A stretch of DNA of 64,000 bases, taken from Streptosporangium saharense. GTDB taxonomy: Bacteria; Actinomycetota; Actinomycetes; Streptosporangiales; Streptosporangiaceae. A model generated the notes under the pieces. The model ran no database searches. It was given only the letters and a program-made list of their open reading frames with translations, and was not told the origin of the DNA. The position numbers and the translations under genes are program-made. Location: positions 186,001 through 250,000 of the forward strand of contig NZ_JACHJP010000012.1 of the NCBI RefSeq assembly GCF_014203715.1. The letters are read 5' to 3'. This document shows, piece after piece, positions 48,971 to 58,214 of this stretch; the first letter of the stretch is position 1, and each line of letters starts with the position of its first letter.

Positions 48971-49687
48971 ATGAACGACATCCACATCACGTTGACCGGT
49001 AACGTCGCCGCTCCGCCCCGCCAGCACACCTTCCCGGACGGCTCACGGGTCACCTCGCTCAGGGTCGCCTCGACGAGCCGCTACTTCGACCGGGACAGCC
49101 AGCAGTGGTGCAACGGCGAGACGACCTATTTCGGCATCCGATGCTTTCGCGGGCTGGCCGACAACGTCGCCCAGTCGATCCGGGCGGGTCAGCCGGTCGT
49201 CGTCCAGGGGCGCCTGCGGATCCGCGAGTTCACCCATGAGGGCGAGCGTCGCTTCCTGCCCGAGGTCGAGGCCAGCTCACTCGGGCACGACCTGCGCTGG
49301 GGCCTGGGCAGCTTCAGCAAGCCCCAGCGGGGTGGGGCCGCCCCGACGCTGGGCAGGCAGGAGCGATACGAGCTCGACAAGGAGACCCACGACTGGGCCA
49401 TGGGCGGCGGCACCGCCCCCGTCCCCACCGCCGAGGAGGGCCCCGGCTCTCTGACCCTGGTGCGGGGCGGCGCCGACGAGGACGAAACACCCGAGCTCTC
49501 CGAGGGCTCCGCTGCTCCGGGCGCCTCCAGAGACTCCGGGGGCGGTACGGCGAGCCGCACCGGTGGCGCGAGACGCGGGCGGGCAGCCCGCGACACCGGC
49601 CGGGCGGCGGGCACGGCACGAGAGCCGGACGAGACCGAGGCCGAGGACGAGACCCCCTGGCCCGTGCAGGCCCACCCGGCCGCCTAG
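48971..49687 (+). CDS. ssb: Single-stranded DNA-binding protein (accessory, long C-terminal tail)
   Basis: A 238-residue protein. The N-terminal OB fold is intact: MNDIHITLTGNVAAPPRQHTF, TSLRVASTSRYFD, TTYFGIRCFRGLADNVAQSIRAGQPVVVQGRLRIREF. The tail of about 120 residues is low-complexity and ends ETPWPVQAHPAA. It lacks the acidic DDDIPF-type tip that recruits partner proteins to the main replicative SSB. Streptomyces has two SSBs, and the second one, linked to sporulation, also lacks that tip; this protein most likely corresponds to it. ATG 48971 has GGGAGG at good spacing. The gene follows the GTPase pair. Confidence 0.9.
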   Translation: MNDIHITLTGNVAAPPRQHTFPDGSRVTSLRVASTSRYFDRDSQQWCNGETTYFGIRCFRGLADNVAQSIRAGQPVVVQGRLRIREFTHEGERRFLPEVEASSLGHDLRWGLGSFSKPQRGGAAPTLGRQERYELDKETHDWAMGGGTAPVPTAEEGPGSLTLVRGGADEDETPELSEGSAAPGASRDSGGGTASRTGGARRGRAARDTGRAAGTAREPDETEAEDETPWPVQAHPAA

Positions 49688-50598
49688 GACCTGCCCGTGG
49701 GTCCGGCGAGGATCGGCAGGGTGGAGAAGCTCACAGCAGGCGTAAGGCGCTTCCGATCGCCGCGATCCTGACCACCATGCCTCCGGACACAGCAGGAAAG
49801 GACAACCCCGCGACGACGATCCGCACAGCCGGTGCCTTTCAACGCCTTCCACGGCCCACAAGGCCACAAGGGCCGTGTGGTCGGCATCCTCACTCACCGG
49901 AAGCGAGAGGATGCCGACCCTCCAGGGGACGGAGCACAGGGACGGCCGATGGAGATGATCCCCACCGACGCCCAGCACGCCGTACGGCCCGGCCCGGCAG
50001 ATCTCCTCCACACCCGCGGACCGCCCGCCGAAGCGTCACGGCCCCGGCACACCACCTGCGGGCACACCGCACGCGGGCGTGCGGACGGACCACGCGCCAC
50101 GGAGGCGGTCCGTCCGACGGGATGGCGGCCGCCATCGCCGGGTGACGCTCGCGTCGGGTGGGGGTGTGATCGGCAGCGCGCCGGTCAGCGGTGTGCGATC
50201 GGCGGTGCGTCCGGTTGGCGGTCTGTGTCGGCGGTGCTCGGGTCAGCGGAGCGCCGCGAAAGGAGGGGTCCAACCGGCTGGGGGACCGGGACATCCCGGG
50301 TTCCCACGTCGAACACGGAACTTGCGCGGTGTTTTCGCGGGACGGGGTGGAACGTCGCGAGATGCCGTCTGAAGCGGCCGCAGGAGGTGAGAGATCTAGC
50401 GGGCAGGGCCTACGTCCAGGTCACACCTCGCAGCATGGGCTGCTCCTTTCCTCCATGAACCGTTCTTCGATCGAGCGCGGTTCCCAACGGTGAGCCACCT
50501 GATGAGTGGAGCCGCTCCGCCAAGGTAGCGGTTCCCATCGCGCGGCGCACACTCCGCAACTATCGTGTTACACATCGTTAGTCGGAGAAGGGGACGAC
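49688..50598. other. Gene-free 911-base stretch with several hairpins
   Basis: No reading frame here has recognisable domain content. Perfect or near-perfect hairpins lie in the first half: GGCCACA/TGTGGTC near 49862-49882, GTCGGCATCCTC/GAGGATGCCGAC (49880-49891, 49907-49918), and GGACGGACC/GGTCCGTCC (50083-50091, 50107-50115). From about 50140 to 50270 the plus strand is strongly G-rich with repeated GGCGGTG and GGTCAGCGG words. The last part should contain the promoter of the diguanylate cyclase gene. Confidence 0.5.
49880..49918. terminator. 12-bp stem hairpin downstream of ssb
   Basis: A perfect 12-bp stem with a 15-base loop, 193 bases after the ssb stop. There is no T-run. It may end ssb transcription or be part of a structured RNA. 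Confidence 0.45.
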
Positions 50599-51897
50599 AT
50601 GGCGGCTCCCAGTCACACCTCGGTCAAATCACGCGACACCGTGACGACTCTGGCCGATCGGTGGCCCATCCTTGGGCAGCGCCGTCCACTGGTTGTCTAT
50701 CTTTGCGGCATCGTGGTCCTGGATCTCACGGCAATCGGGTTTTTCGCCGCATCGACTGACTTCCACTGGCACGATCTACTCACCTTCGTCGCGCTGATGT
50801 TCTGCGGCGCCGTCTGCATCGAGGCGACCCGCAGGCTCGGCATGCCGGCGGGGGTCTCCCGCGACCTGCTTTCCGCCTGGTGGCTTCCCGCGGCCCTGCT
50901 GCTGCCACCCGTCTACGCCCTACTGGCGCCCATCCCGCTGCAGATGCTGCTGCAGAAGCGGGTGCGTGAGACGGTCGTCTACCGGCGGGTCTTCAGTTCG
51001 GCCGCCATCAGCCTGGCCGGGGGCGCCGCCTCGGTGCTGTTCCACGGCCTGGTCGGTGAGCTGGACATCCCCACCCAGGGGACGGGCGGGCCGATCCTCG
51101 TCGCCGTCGGCTGCGCGGTCCTGTTCACGGTCCTGAACACCGCGCTGATCGCGATCGCAGCCCACACTGCCGTCCCCGACACCCGCTGGCGGGAGGTGCT
51201 GTGGAACCGCGAGAGCCTGACGCTCGACGTGGTCGAGCTCTGCCTCGGCGTCCTGGTCGCCATCGCGTGCGGGGTGAACCTCGCCCTGCTGGTGCTGGCG
51301 CTGCCGCCGGTGGTGCTGCTCCAGCGCAGCCTGCTGCACGCCCAGCTCCAGGCCGCGGCCCGCACCGACCCCAAGACCGGCCTGCTCAACGCCGCCGCCT
51401 GGCAGCGGGAGGCCGACACCGAGATCGTCAGGGCCCGCCGTACCGGTGAGACGCTCGCCCTGCTGATCGTCGACATCGACCACTTCAAGCGGGTCAACGA
51501 CACCTACGGGCACCTCGTCGGCGACCAGGTGCTGATCGGGGTCGCGGCGACCATCCGCAGCCAGCTGCGCGACTACGACGTGGTCGGGCGCTTCGGGGGT
51601 GAGGAGTTCGTCGTCCTGCTGCCCAGGGCCGACGTGACCGAGGCCCGCCGGGTCGCCGAACGGCTGCGCTCCCGCATCGGGCGCATGGCCGTGCCCGCGG
51701 ACGAGAACATGGTCACCGTCACCATCTCGGCGGGTGTCGCGATCATGAGCATGCACGGCGACGACCTGATCGAGTTGCTCGCCGCGGCCGACCTGGCTCT
51801 CTACCGGGCCAAGGAGCTCGGCCGGGACCGGATCTGCCTGCCCGCGACGCCCGTCCCCCCGGCCAGGCGGCCGGGACCGGAGGCCGCCCCTAGCTGA
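50599..51897 (+). CDS. Membrane diguanylate cyclase (GGDEF domain)
   Basis: A 432-residue enzyme that makes cyclic di-GMP from two GTP. ATG 50599 follows GAGAAGGGG. The N-terminal 250 residues contain about six to eight hydrophobic helices forming a membrane sensor. The GGDEF domain starts at RTDPKTGLLNAAAW; VDIDHFKRVNDTYGHLVGDQVL binds metal and GTP, and the active-site signature is RFGGEEF. An RxxD inhibitory site (RDYD) lies exactly five residues before GGEEF, so product feedback inhibition is expected. There is no EAL domain. In actinomycetes cyclic di-GMP controls the switch from growth to sporulation. Confidence 0.93.
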   Translation: MAAPSHTSVKSRDTVTTLADRWPILGQRRPLVVYLCGIVVLDLTAIGFFAASTDFHWHDLLTFVALMFCGAVCIEATRRLGMPAGVSRDLLSAWWLPAALLLPPVYALLAPIPLQMLLQKRVRETVVYRRVFSSAAISLAGGAASVLFHGLVGELDIPTQGTGGPILVAVGCAVLFTVLNTALIAIAAHTAVPDTRWREVLWNRESLTLDVVELCLGVLVAIACGVNLALLVLALPPVVLLQRSLLHAQLQAAARTDPKTGLLNAAAWQREADTEIVRARRTGETLALLIVDIDHFKRVNDTYGHLVGDQVLIGVAATIRSQLRDYDVVGRFGGEEFVVLLPRADVTEARRVAERLRSRIGRMAVPADENMVTVTISAGVAIMSMHGDDLIELLAAADLALYRAKELGRDRICLPATPVPPARRPGPEAAPS

Positions 51898-51923
51898 GTC
51901 CGTCAGGCTCTAAGCTAGAGGAC

Positions 51924-53588
<1,665 letters not shown>

Positions 53589-53684
53589 TGTCCTCTTCCG
53601 GGCTTCCGGCGCGCCCCGCCGTGCGCCGGAAGCCGGGGGATCGCTACCTTCTTGCTTGTGCTTGAACAGAGCTTGGCAGAGACC

Positions 53685-54101
53685 GTGAGCGATTCCCGCA
53701 GGCACGTGTTCCTCAGAGCGGTCAGGTTCGCCGACATCGACTCCCAGGGACACGTCAACAACGTCAGGTTCCTCGACTACCTTGAGGACGCGCGGCTGGA
53801 GATGTTCCACCTCGACCTGCACCGTGAGGGAGGAGAGGTCTTCAGCGGCCTGGTCGTCGCCAGACACGAGATCGACTACCGCCGTCCCCTGACCTTCCGC
53901 GCAGATCCGGTCAGGGTCGAGTCGTGGGTGACCGAGATCAATCCGGTGAAGTTCGTCCTCGCCTACGAGATCCTCGACGACGAGACGGTCTTCGTCCGGG
54001 CCAGGTCGGTGCTCGTCGCCTACGACGTGGAGAAAGCCAGGCCACGCAGGCTCGAACAGCACGAGCTCGACTACCTGGAGCGCTTCCACACAACCGGCTG
54101 A
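53685..54101 (+). CDS. Acyl-CoA thioesterase, hotdog (4HBT) fold
   Basis: A thioesterase of about 138 residues. The hotdog core is RAVRFADIDSQGHVNNVRFLDYLEDARLEMF, with the catalytic aspartate in DIDSQGHVNN, followed by VVARHEIDYRRPLTF. The C-terminal strand is VFVRARSVLVAYDVEKARPRRL. It hydrolyses acyl-CoA to free acid and CoA. The start is uncertain: GTG 53685 fits the start of homologues, but GTG 53658 and TTG 53652 are in frame. It follows ettA by 96 bases. A hairpin at 54103-54124 closes the transcription unit. Confidence 0.87.
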   Translation: MSDSRRHVFLRAVRFADIDSQGHVNNVRFLDYLEDARLEMFHLDLHREGGEVFSGLVVARHEIDYRRPLTFRADPVRVESWVTEINPVKFVLAYEILDDETVFVRARSVLVAYDVEKARPRRLEQHELDYLERFHTTG

Positions 54102-54102
54102 C

Positions 54103-54124
54103 GCGCCCGCCGTACGACGGGCGC
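54103..54124. terminator. Bidirectional terminator-like hairpin
   Basis: GCGCCCG/CGGGCGC (54103-54109, 54118-54124) with an 8-base loop lies between the convergent thioesterase and glucosidase genes. Confidence 0.55.
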
Positions 54125-54143
54125 AGAGCCGTCAGGAAGGCCG

Positions 54144-55679
54144 TCAGGGTGTGTGGAGCCAGGCGGCGGTGTCCGGGGGCAGCAGGTGGCCGTCGACCGG
54201 AGCACTGCCGATCACGACGTGGTCGTGCGGCGGCAACGGCACCGCGTCGACCCCGCAGTTGATGACACACGTCAGAGGCCCCCGGCGGAAGAACAGCGCG
54301 TCCTCCTCACTCTCCAGCCAGGTGAGGCCGTCGGGCAGCGTGCCCCGCAGCGTACGGCGGGCACGCAGGGCCTGCCGGTAGAAGCTCAGCGTCGATCCCG
54401 GATCGTCCGCCTGACGCTCGGCGCTCAGCGCCGTCCACTCGACCGGCTGGGGCAGCCAGGGCACGGTGCCCTCGGGGGCGAAGCCGTACGGCGGCTCCTG
54501 TCCTGACCAGGGGAGGGGCACCCGGCAGCCGTCCCGCCCCGGCAGTGTCCCGTTCGAACGGGCGAAGATGGGGTCCTGACGGGCCTCAGGGGGCAGGTCC
54601 TGGACCTCGGGAAGGCCGAGTTCCTCCCCCTGGTAGAGGTAGGCGGAGCCCGGCAGGGCGAGCATGGCCAGCAGCGCCGCCCGTGCCCTGGCCAGCCCCA
54701 TCGTGGAGTTGATCAGGCCCTCGCCGTACCTCGTGACGTGCCTGACCACGTCGTGGTTGGACAGCACCCAGGTGGGGGCGGTCATGTCGGCGAGGGTGTC
54801 GTCGATGACCTTGCGGAAGGCGGTCGGGGACCAGGGCGCCTCAAGCCAGGCGAAGTTGAAGCTCTGGTGCAGCTCGTCGGGGCGGATGTAGCGGGCGAGG
54901 TCCTCGGCGGAGTCGGTCCACACCTCGCCGATGGCCATCCGCTCGTCGGGGTAGGAGTCGAGCACCTCACGCCAGCGCCGGTAGACGTCGTGGACCTCGG
55001 GCCTGCCCCAGATGGGCGACTCGCCCTTGAACGCCTGGTCCGCCGCGGGGGCGTCGGGGAGCCCCTCCGCCTTGTACAGGCCCATCGCCACGTCGATCCT
55101 GAACCCGTCCACCCCCCTGTCGAGCCAGAATCGCAGCACGTCGAGGAACTCCGCGTGCACCCGGGGGTCGCGCCAGTTGAAGTCGGGCTGCTCGGGGGCG
55201 AACAGGTGGAGGTACCACTGCCCGTCGGGGGCCTTGGTCCAGGCGGGGCCGCCGAAGGTGGACTGCCAGTTGTTGGGCGGCAGGTCCCCGCCGTCGCGGA
55301 AGATGTACCGGTCACGGCCCTCGCCGCGCAGCGCCTCCTTGAACCAGGGGTGCTCGCTGGAGCTGTGGTTGGGCACGATGTCCACGATCAGCCGCAGGCC
55401 GTGCGCGTGGGCGTCGGCCACGAGGGCGTCGAAGTCGGCCAGCGTGCCGAAGAGTGGATCGACGTCGCGATAGTCGGCCACGTCGTAACCACCGTCGGCC
55501 ATGGGGGAGCGGTAGAAGGGGGTCAGCCAGATCGCGTCAACACCAAGATCGGCGAGGTACGGCAGCCGCCTCCTGATGCCGGGCAGGTCGCCGACGCCGT
55601 CTCCCGAGGCGTCGGCGAAGCTGCGAACGTAGATCTCGTAGACGACGGCATCACGCCACCAGGGGATTTCCATGAGCAT
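54144..55679 (-). CDS. Alpha-glucosidase, glycoside hydrolase family 13
   Basis: A 511-residue cytoplasmic enzyme (no signal peptide) that hydrolyses alpha-1,4- or alpha-1,6-linked glucosides. The GH13 regions are all visible: region I DIVPNHSSSEHPW, region II GFRIDVA with the nucleophile aspartate, region III IGEVW with the acid glutamate, and region IV LSNHDV with the stabilising aspartate. The early motif VYEIYVRSFADASGDGVGDLPGI is typical of oligo-1,6-glucosidase/AglA-type enzymes. Start ATG 55679 has GGCAGGGG upstream. It is 23 bases downstream of glbO on the same strand. Confidence 0.93.
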   Translation of the reverse strand: MLMEIPWWRDAVVYEIYVRSFADASGDGVGDLPGIRRRLPYLADLGVDAIWLTPFYRSPMADGGYDVADYRDVDPLFGTLADFDALVADAHAHGLRLIVDIVPNHSSSEHPWFKEALRGEGRDRYIFRDGGDLPPNNWQSTFGGPAWTKAPDGQWYLHLFAPEQPDFNWRDPRVHAEFLDVLRFWLDRGVDGFRIDVAMGLYKAEGLPDAPAADQAFKGESPIWGRPEVHDVYRRWREVLDSYPDERMAIGEVWTDSAEDLARYIRPDELHQSFNFAWLEAPWSPTAFRKVIDDTLADMTAPTWVLSNHDVVRHVTRYGEGLINSTMGLARARAALLAMLALPGSAYLYQGEELGLPEVQDLPPEARQDPIFARSNGTLPGRDGCRVPLPWSGQEPPYGFAPEGTVPWLPQPVEWTALSAERQADDPGSTLSFYRQALRARRTLRGTLPDGLTWLESEEDALFFRRGPLTCVINCGVDAVPLPPHDHVVIGSAPVDGHLLPPDTAAWLHTP

Positions 55680-55702
55680 GGGCTGCCCCTGCCCGGCGGG
55701 GT

Positions 55703-56107
55703 TTATGCGTCAGGGGCGTTGACCATGCTGTGCGCGGCGTAGACGAGGTAGTCCCACAGGCGCTTCTCCAGCTCCTCCGGCAGTTCCAGGGAGACGACCG
55801 CGTCGTGCATGTGCTTCAGCCACGCGTCACGCTCGGCGGAGCGGATGACGAACGGGTTGTGCCGCATGCGCAGGCGTGGGTGCCCACGCTGCTGGCTGTA
55901 GGTGGACGGACCGCCCCAGTACTGCATCAGGAAGAGCTGCAGCCGCTCCTCGGCCCCGGCCAGGTCCTCCTGGGGGTAGAGCGGCCAGAGCAGGGGATCT
56001 TCGACGACACCCTCGTAGAAGCGGTGGACGAGGCGCTGGAAGGTCTCCTCGCCACCGACGGCTTCGTAGAAGGACTGGGGTTCCTCGGGGTTGGCGGACA
56101 CGTCCAC
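55703..56107 (-). CDS. glbO: Group II truncated haemoglobin (GlbO)
   Basis: A 134-residue haem protein. The proximal histidine lies in LRMRHNPFVI. FYEGVVEDPLLWPLYPQEDLAGAEERLQLFLMQYWGGP contains the conserved CD1 tyrosine (PLYPQ) and the helix E region, and AERDAWLKHMHDAV carries the tryptophan at G8 typical of group II. Such proteins bind oxygen and help with redox defence or terminal oxidase function. It is three bases downstream of the MscS-type gene and just before the glucosidase, so a three-gene operon is likely. Confidence 0.94.
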   Translation of the reverse strand: MDVSANPEEPQSFYEAVGGEETFQRLVHRFYEGVVEDPLLWPLYPQEDLAGAEERLQLFLMQYWGGPSTYSQQRGHPRLRMRHNPFVIRSAERDAWLKHMHDAVVSLELPEELEKRLWDYLVYAAHSMVNAPDA

Positions 56108-56110
56108 AGC

Positions 56111-57154
56111 CTAAGCGACGTTCGCGATGGGGATGGAAGCCTGGTCGAGGGCCGACTTGATGCGGATGCGCAGCTCCCGCGCGACCTCGCTCTGCCGGGA
56201 GGGGATGGTCTTGGCGTTGACCCGGAAGACGACGGCCGTGCCGGAGATCTGCTCGATCCCCCAGACCTGCGGCTCCTCGACGATGACGGAGTCGCGGAAG
56301 TCGGGGTCGCCCCAGATCTCCTCGACCACCTTCCCGAGCAGGTCGCGGACCACGGGGATGTCGGCGGTGTAGGCGACCGGCACGTCGACCGTGGCGCGGG
56401 ACCAGCCCTGGGACTCGTTGCCGACCCGGGTGATGGTGCCGTTGCGGACGTACCAGACCCGGCCGTCGGCGTCACGCAGCCTGGTGATGCGCAGGGTGAC
56501 GGCCTCGACGGTCCCGGCGGCGGCACCGGCGTCGATCACGTCGCCCACGCCGTACTGGTCCTCAAGGAGCATGAACATGCCGGCGATGAAGTCCTTGACC
56601 AGTTCCTGGGCTCCGAAGCCGATCGCGACGCCCAGGATGCCGACGCTGGTCAGCACGGGGGCGATGGGGACGGAGAGCCGTTCGAGGATGGTCAGGGCCG
56701 CGGTGCCCAGGATGATGACCGAGGCGGTCGAGTTGAGCACGGAGCCCATGGTCTCGGCCCGCTGCCTGCGCCGTTCGGCCATGATGGCGTCCAGGCCGTC
56801 GAGGGGGACGGGGCCCTTGCCCCGCAGCCGTCCGGCCAGGGTCGGCCTGTCCGAGGAGGCCCGCTGCACGATGCCGGTGATCAGGCGAAGCGCCACCTTG
56901 CGCAGGATCAGTGCGATGGCGATGATCAACGCGATGGCGACCATCGTCGCGAGCACGCTCGCGACGATGGGGGCCCACGCCGGAGGCAGGACGGTCTGCA
57001 CGAGTCCGCAGATTATCCCGCCGTCCCTTCCGCATCCACCGTTCACTAAGGCCGCTCCCATGTCCGTGAGGTCATCGAGACCGGGCAGCCCCGTATCCGA
57101 TGGTGTGGGGGATGGTGTCACGGTGGGGGTGGGCGTGGGGACGAGCAGGAACAC
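56111..57154 (-). CDS. Mechanosensitive ion channel (MscS family)
   Basis: A 347-residue membrane protein. A Pro/Thr-rich N-terminus precedes transmembrane helices at APIVASVLATMVAIALIIAIALILR and SVLNSTASVIILGTAALTIL. The pore-lining helix and its downstream beta domain are clear: VGILGVAIGFGAQELVKDFIAGMFMLLEDQYGVGDVI, followed by VEAVTLRITRLRDADGRVWYVRNGTI. It opens under membrane tension to release solutes. It is the first gene of a likely operon with glbO and the glucosidase. Confidence 0.92.
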   Translation of the reverse strand: MFLLVPTPTPTVTPSPTPSDTGLPGLDDLTDMGAALVNGGCGRDGGIICGLVQTVLPPAWAPIVASVLATMVAIALIIAIALILRKVALRLITGIVQRASSDRPTLAGRLRGKGPVPLDGLDAIMAERRRQRAETMGSVLNSTASVIILGTAALTILERLSVPIAPVLTSVGILGVAIGFGAQELVKDFIAGMFMLLEDQYGVGDVIDAGAAAGTVEAVTLRITRLRDADGRVWYVRNGTITRVGNESQGWSRATVDVPVAYTADIPVVRDLLGKVVEEIWGDPDFRDSVIVEEPQVWGIEQISGTAVVFRVNAKTIPSRQSEVARELRIRIKSALDQASIPIANVA

Positions 57155-57587
57155 GGAGTGGATCCCTCCCGGATCGGTTCGACTGACAAAGGGGGGTAAA
57201 GTCTCGCGACCTACCTATATTGCCGAGCGAACCGGCCGTCGTCACATCACGCCGGGGAGGACGGGAGCACCGGACCCAGGCCTCGCGAGGTCAGTCCGGA
57301 TAATCCGATGACGAACGGCCCGGCGCGGGGCACGCACCCGGAAGCGTGTCCCGTTCCGTTCCAGGAGGGATCCCTCCGATCCCCGTCCGGGATCTCCGGA
57401 CGGCGGCTTGTCGTCGTGGTCTCCGCGTCCGGGGGACGCGCTCACGACGGGTTGGCTCCGTTCTCGGAGCCGGCGGGGGACCCCAGCGTCCGAGGACGCT
57501 CCGCACCGGGTACCCCACCGGCTCCGCCGCGCCGCGACGGGTGCGGCCGACCGGATGGCTGCGATCCCATCCGGTTCGCCGTCTAGC
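57155..57587. other. Gene-free stretch with an array of short hairpins
   Basis: No credible gene. Six compact inverted repeats lie between 57364 and 57575: GGAGGGATCCCTCC (57364-57377); GTCCGG/CCGGAC (57385-57401); CGCGTCC-GGG-GGACGCG (57424-57440); GGCTCCG-TTCT-CGGAGCC (57454-57471); AGCGTCC/GGACGCT (57485-57500); ACCGGATGG/CCATCCGGT (57550-57575). The last one probably ends transcription of the gene at 57588-57872. The MscS promoter should lie near the left end. Confidence 0.6.
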
Positions 57588-57872
57588 TCAGTCGTCCACC
57601 GCGGCGAGTACTCGGGCGACCTTGGTCGCCGCGCCGGCGGGGTCCTGGGCCGTGTGCATCCGCTCCCCCCAGGACCACCAGTAGTACCAGTCGCGGTGGC
57701 TGTGGGCGGTCTGCGCGCGGCAGGTGACGTTCTCCGCCAGGCTGGTCGCGTGCGGGTTGATCACGCGGACGAAGGCGCGGCCCGTCTGGGACCGGACCAC
57801 CCTGGCGTGCAACCCGCGAGCGTCAAGTTCTGACACCAACCGCTCCAGGTGCCCGAAGCCGTCTTCCCCCAC
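57588..57872 (-). CDS. Small conserved hypothetical protein
   Basis: A 94-residue soluble protein. GTG 57872 has AGGAGG upstream. It contains HLERLVSELDARGLHARVV, then an aromatic cluster DWYYWWSWGERMH and a C-terminal AATKVARVLAAV helix. Similar short proteins with a YWWSWGE motif occur widely in actinomycetes, often next to helix-turn-helix regulators like the one on the other side of the divergent promoter region. No function is known. Confidence 0.78.
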   Translation of the reverse strand: MGEDGFGHLERLVSELDARGLHARVVRSQTGRAFVRVINPHATSLAENVTCRAQTAHSHRDWYYWWSWGERMHTAQDPAGAATKVARVLAAVDD

Positions 57873-58214
57873 CTCGTTCCTCCTCTTGGATTCAGCTGAC
57901 TCGTCATCGAATCGTGTTTGCTCGGTTACGCGAATCGACGCTGGTTGGCCAAAGATGACTCACCGGGTCCGATGGGTCAATGCCGGGTTAACCAAGATCA
58001 GGGTGCGCATTCTGCCAAGGAGGTTGAAAGAAACAGTCCATCAGAGGACGATCCTTAGCCGGTGGCCTCATTCGCGCGTTCCGGATGGGGCAACGGTGGT
58101 CCATTATTCTCTCTAGGCGCAGTGCGATACCCGAATCACACTGGGTCATCGGGGAGAGGACCGGTCGGGACAAGCGTGCCAACCAGCCCAGCTGGCCGCG
58201 AGAGAGGGGCCGGT
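57873..58214. other. Divergent promoter region
   Basis: The 342 bases between the divergent small gene and the helix-turn-helix/TPR regulator hold no gene I can support. Composition is less GC-rich than the surroundings, as expected for promoters. The two ribosome sites lie at the ends (AGGAGG for the left gene, GAGAGGGG for the right). No operator-like palindrome stood out. Confidence 0.5.

Noticed and set aside
49832..50458. 208-residue frame in the gene-free stretch after ssb
   Set aside because: No ribosome site, no domain or plausible fold, Arg/Gly-rich as expected from random high-GC DNA, and it runs through several perfect hairpins.
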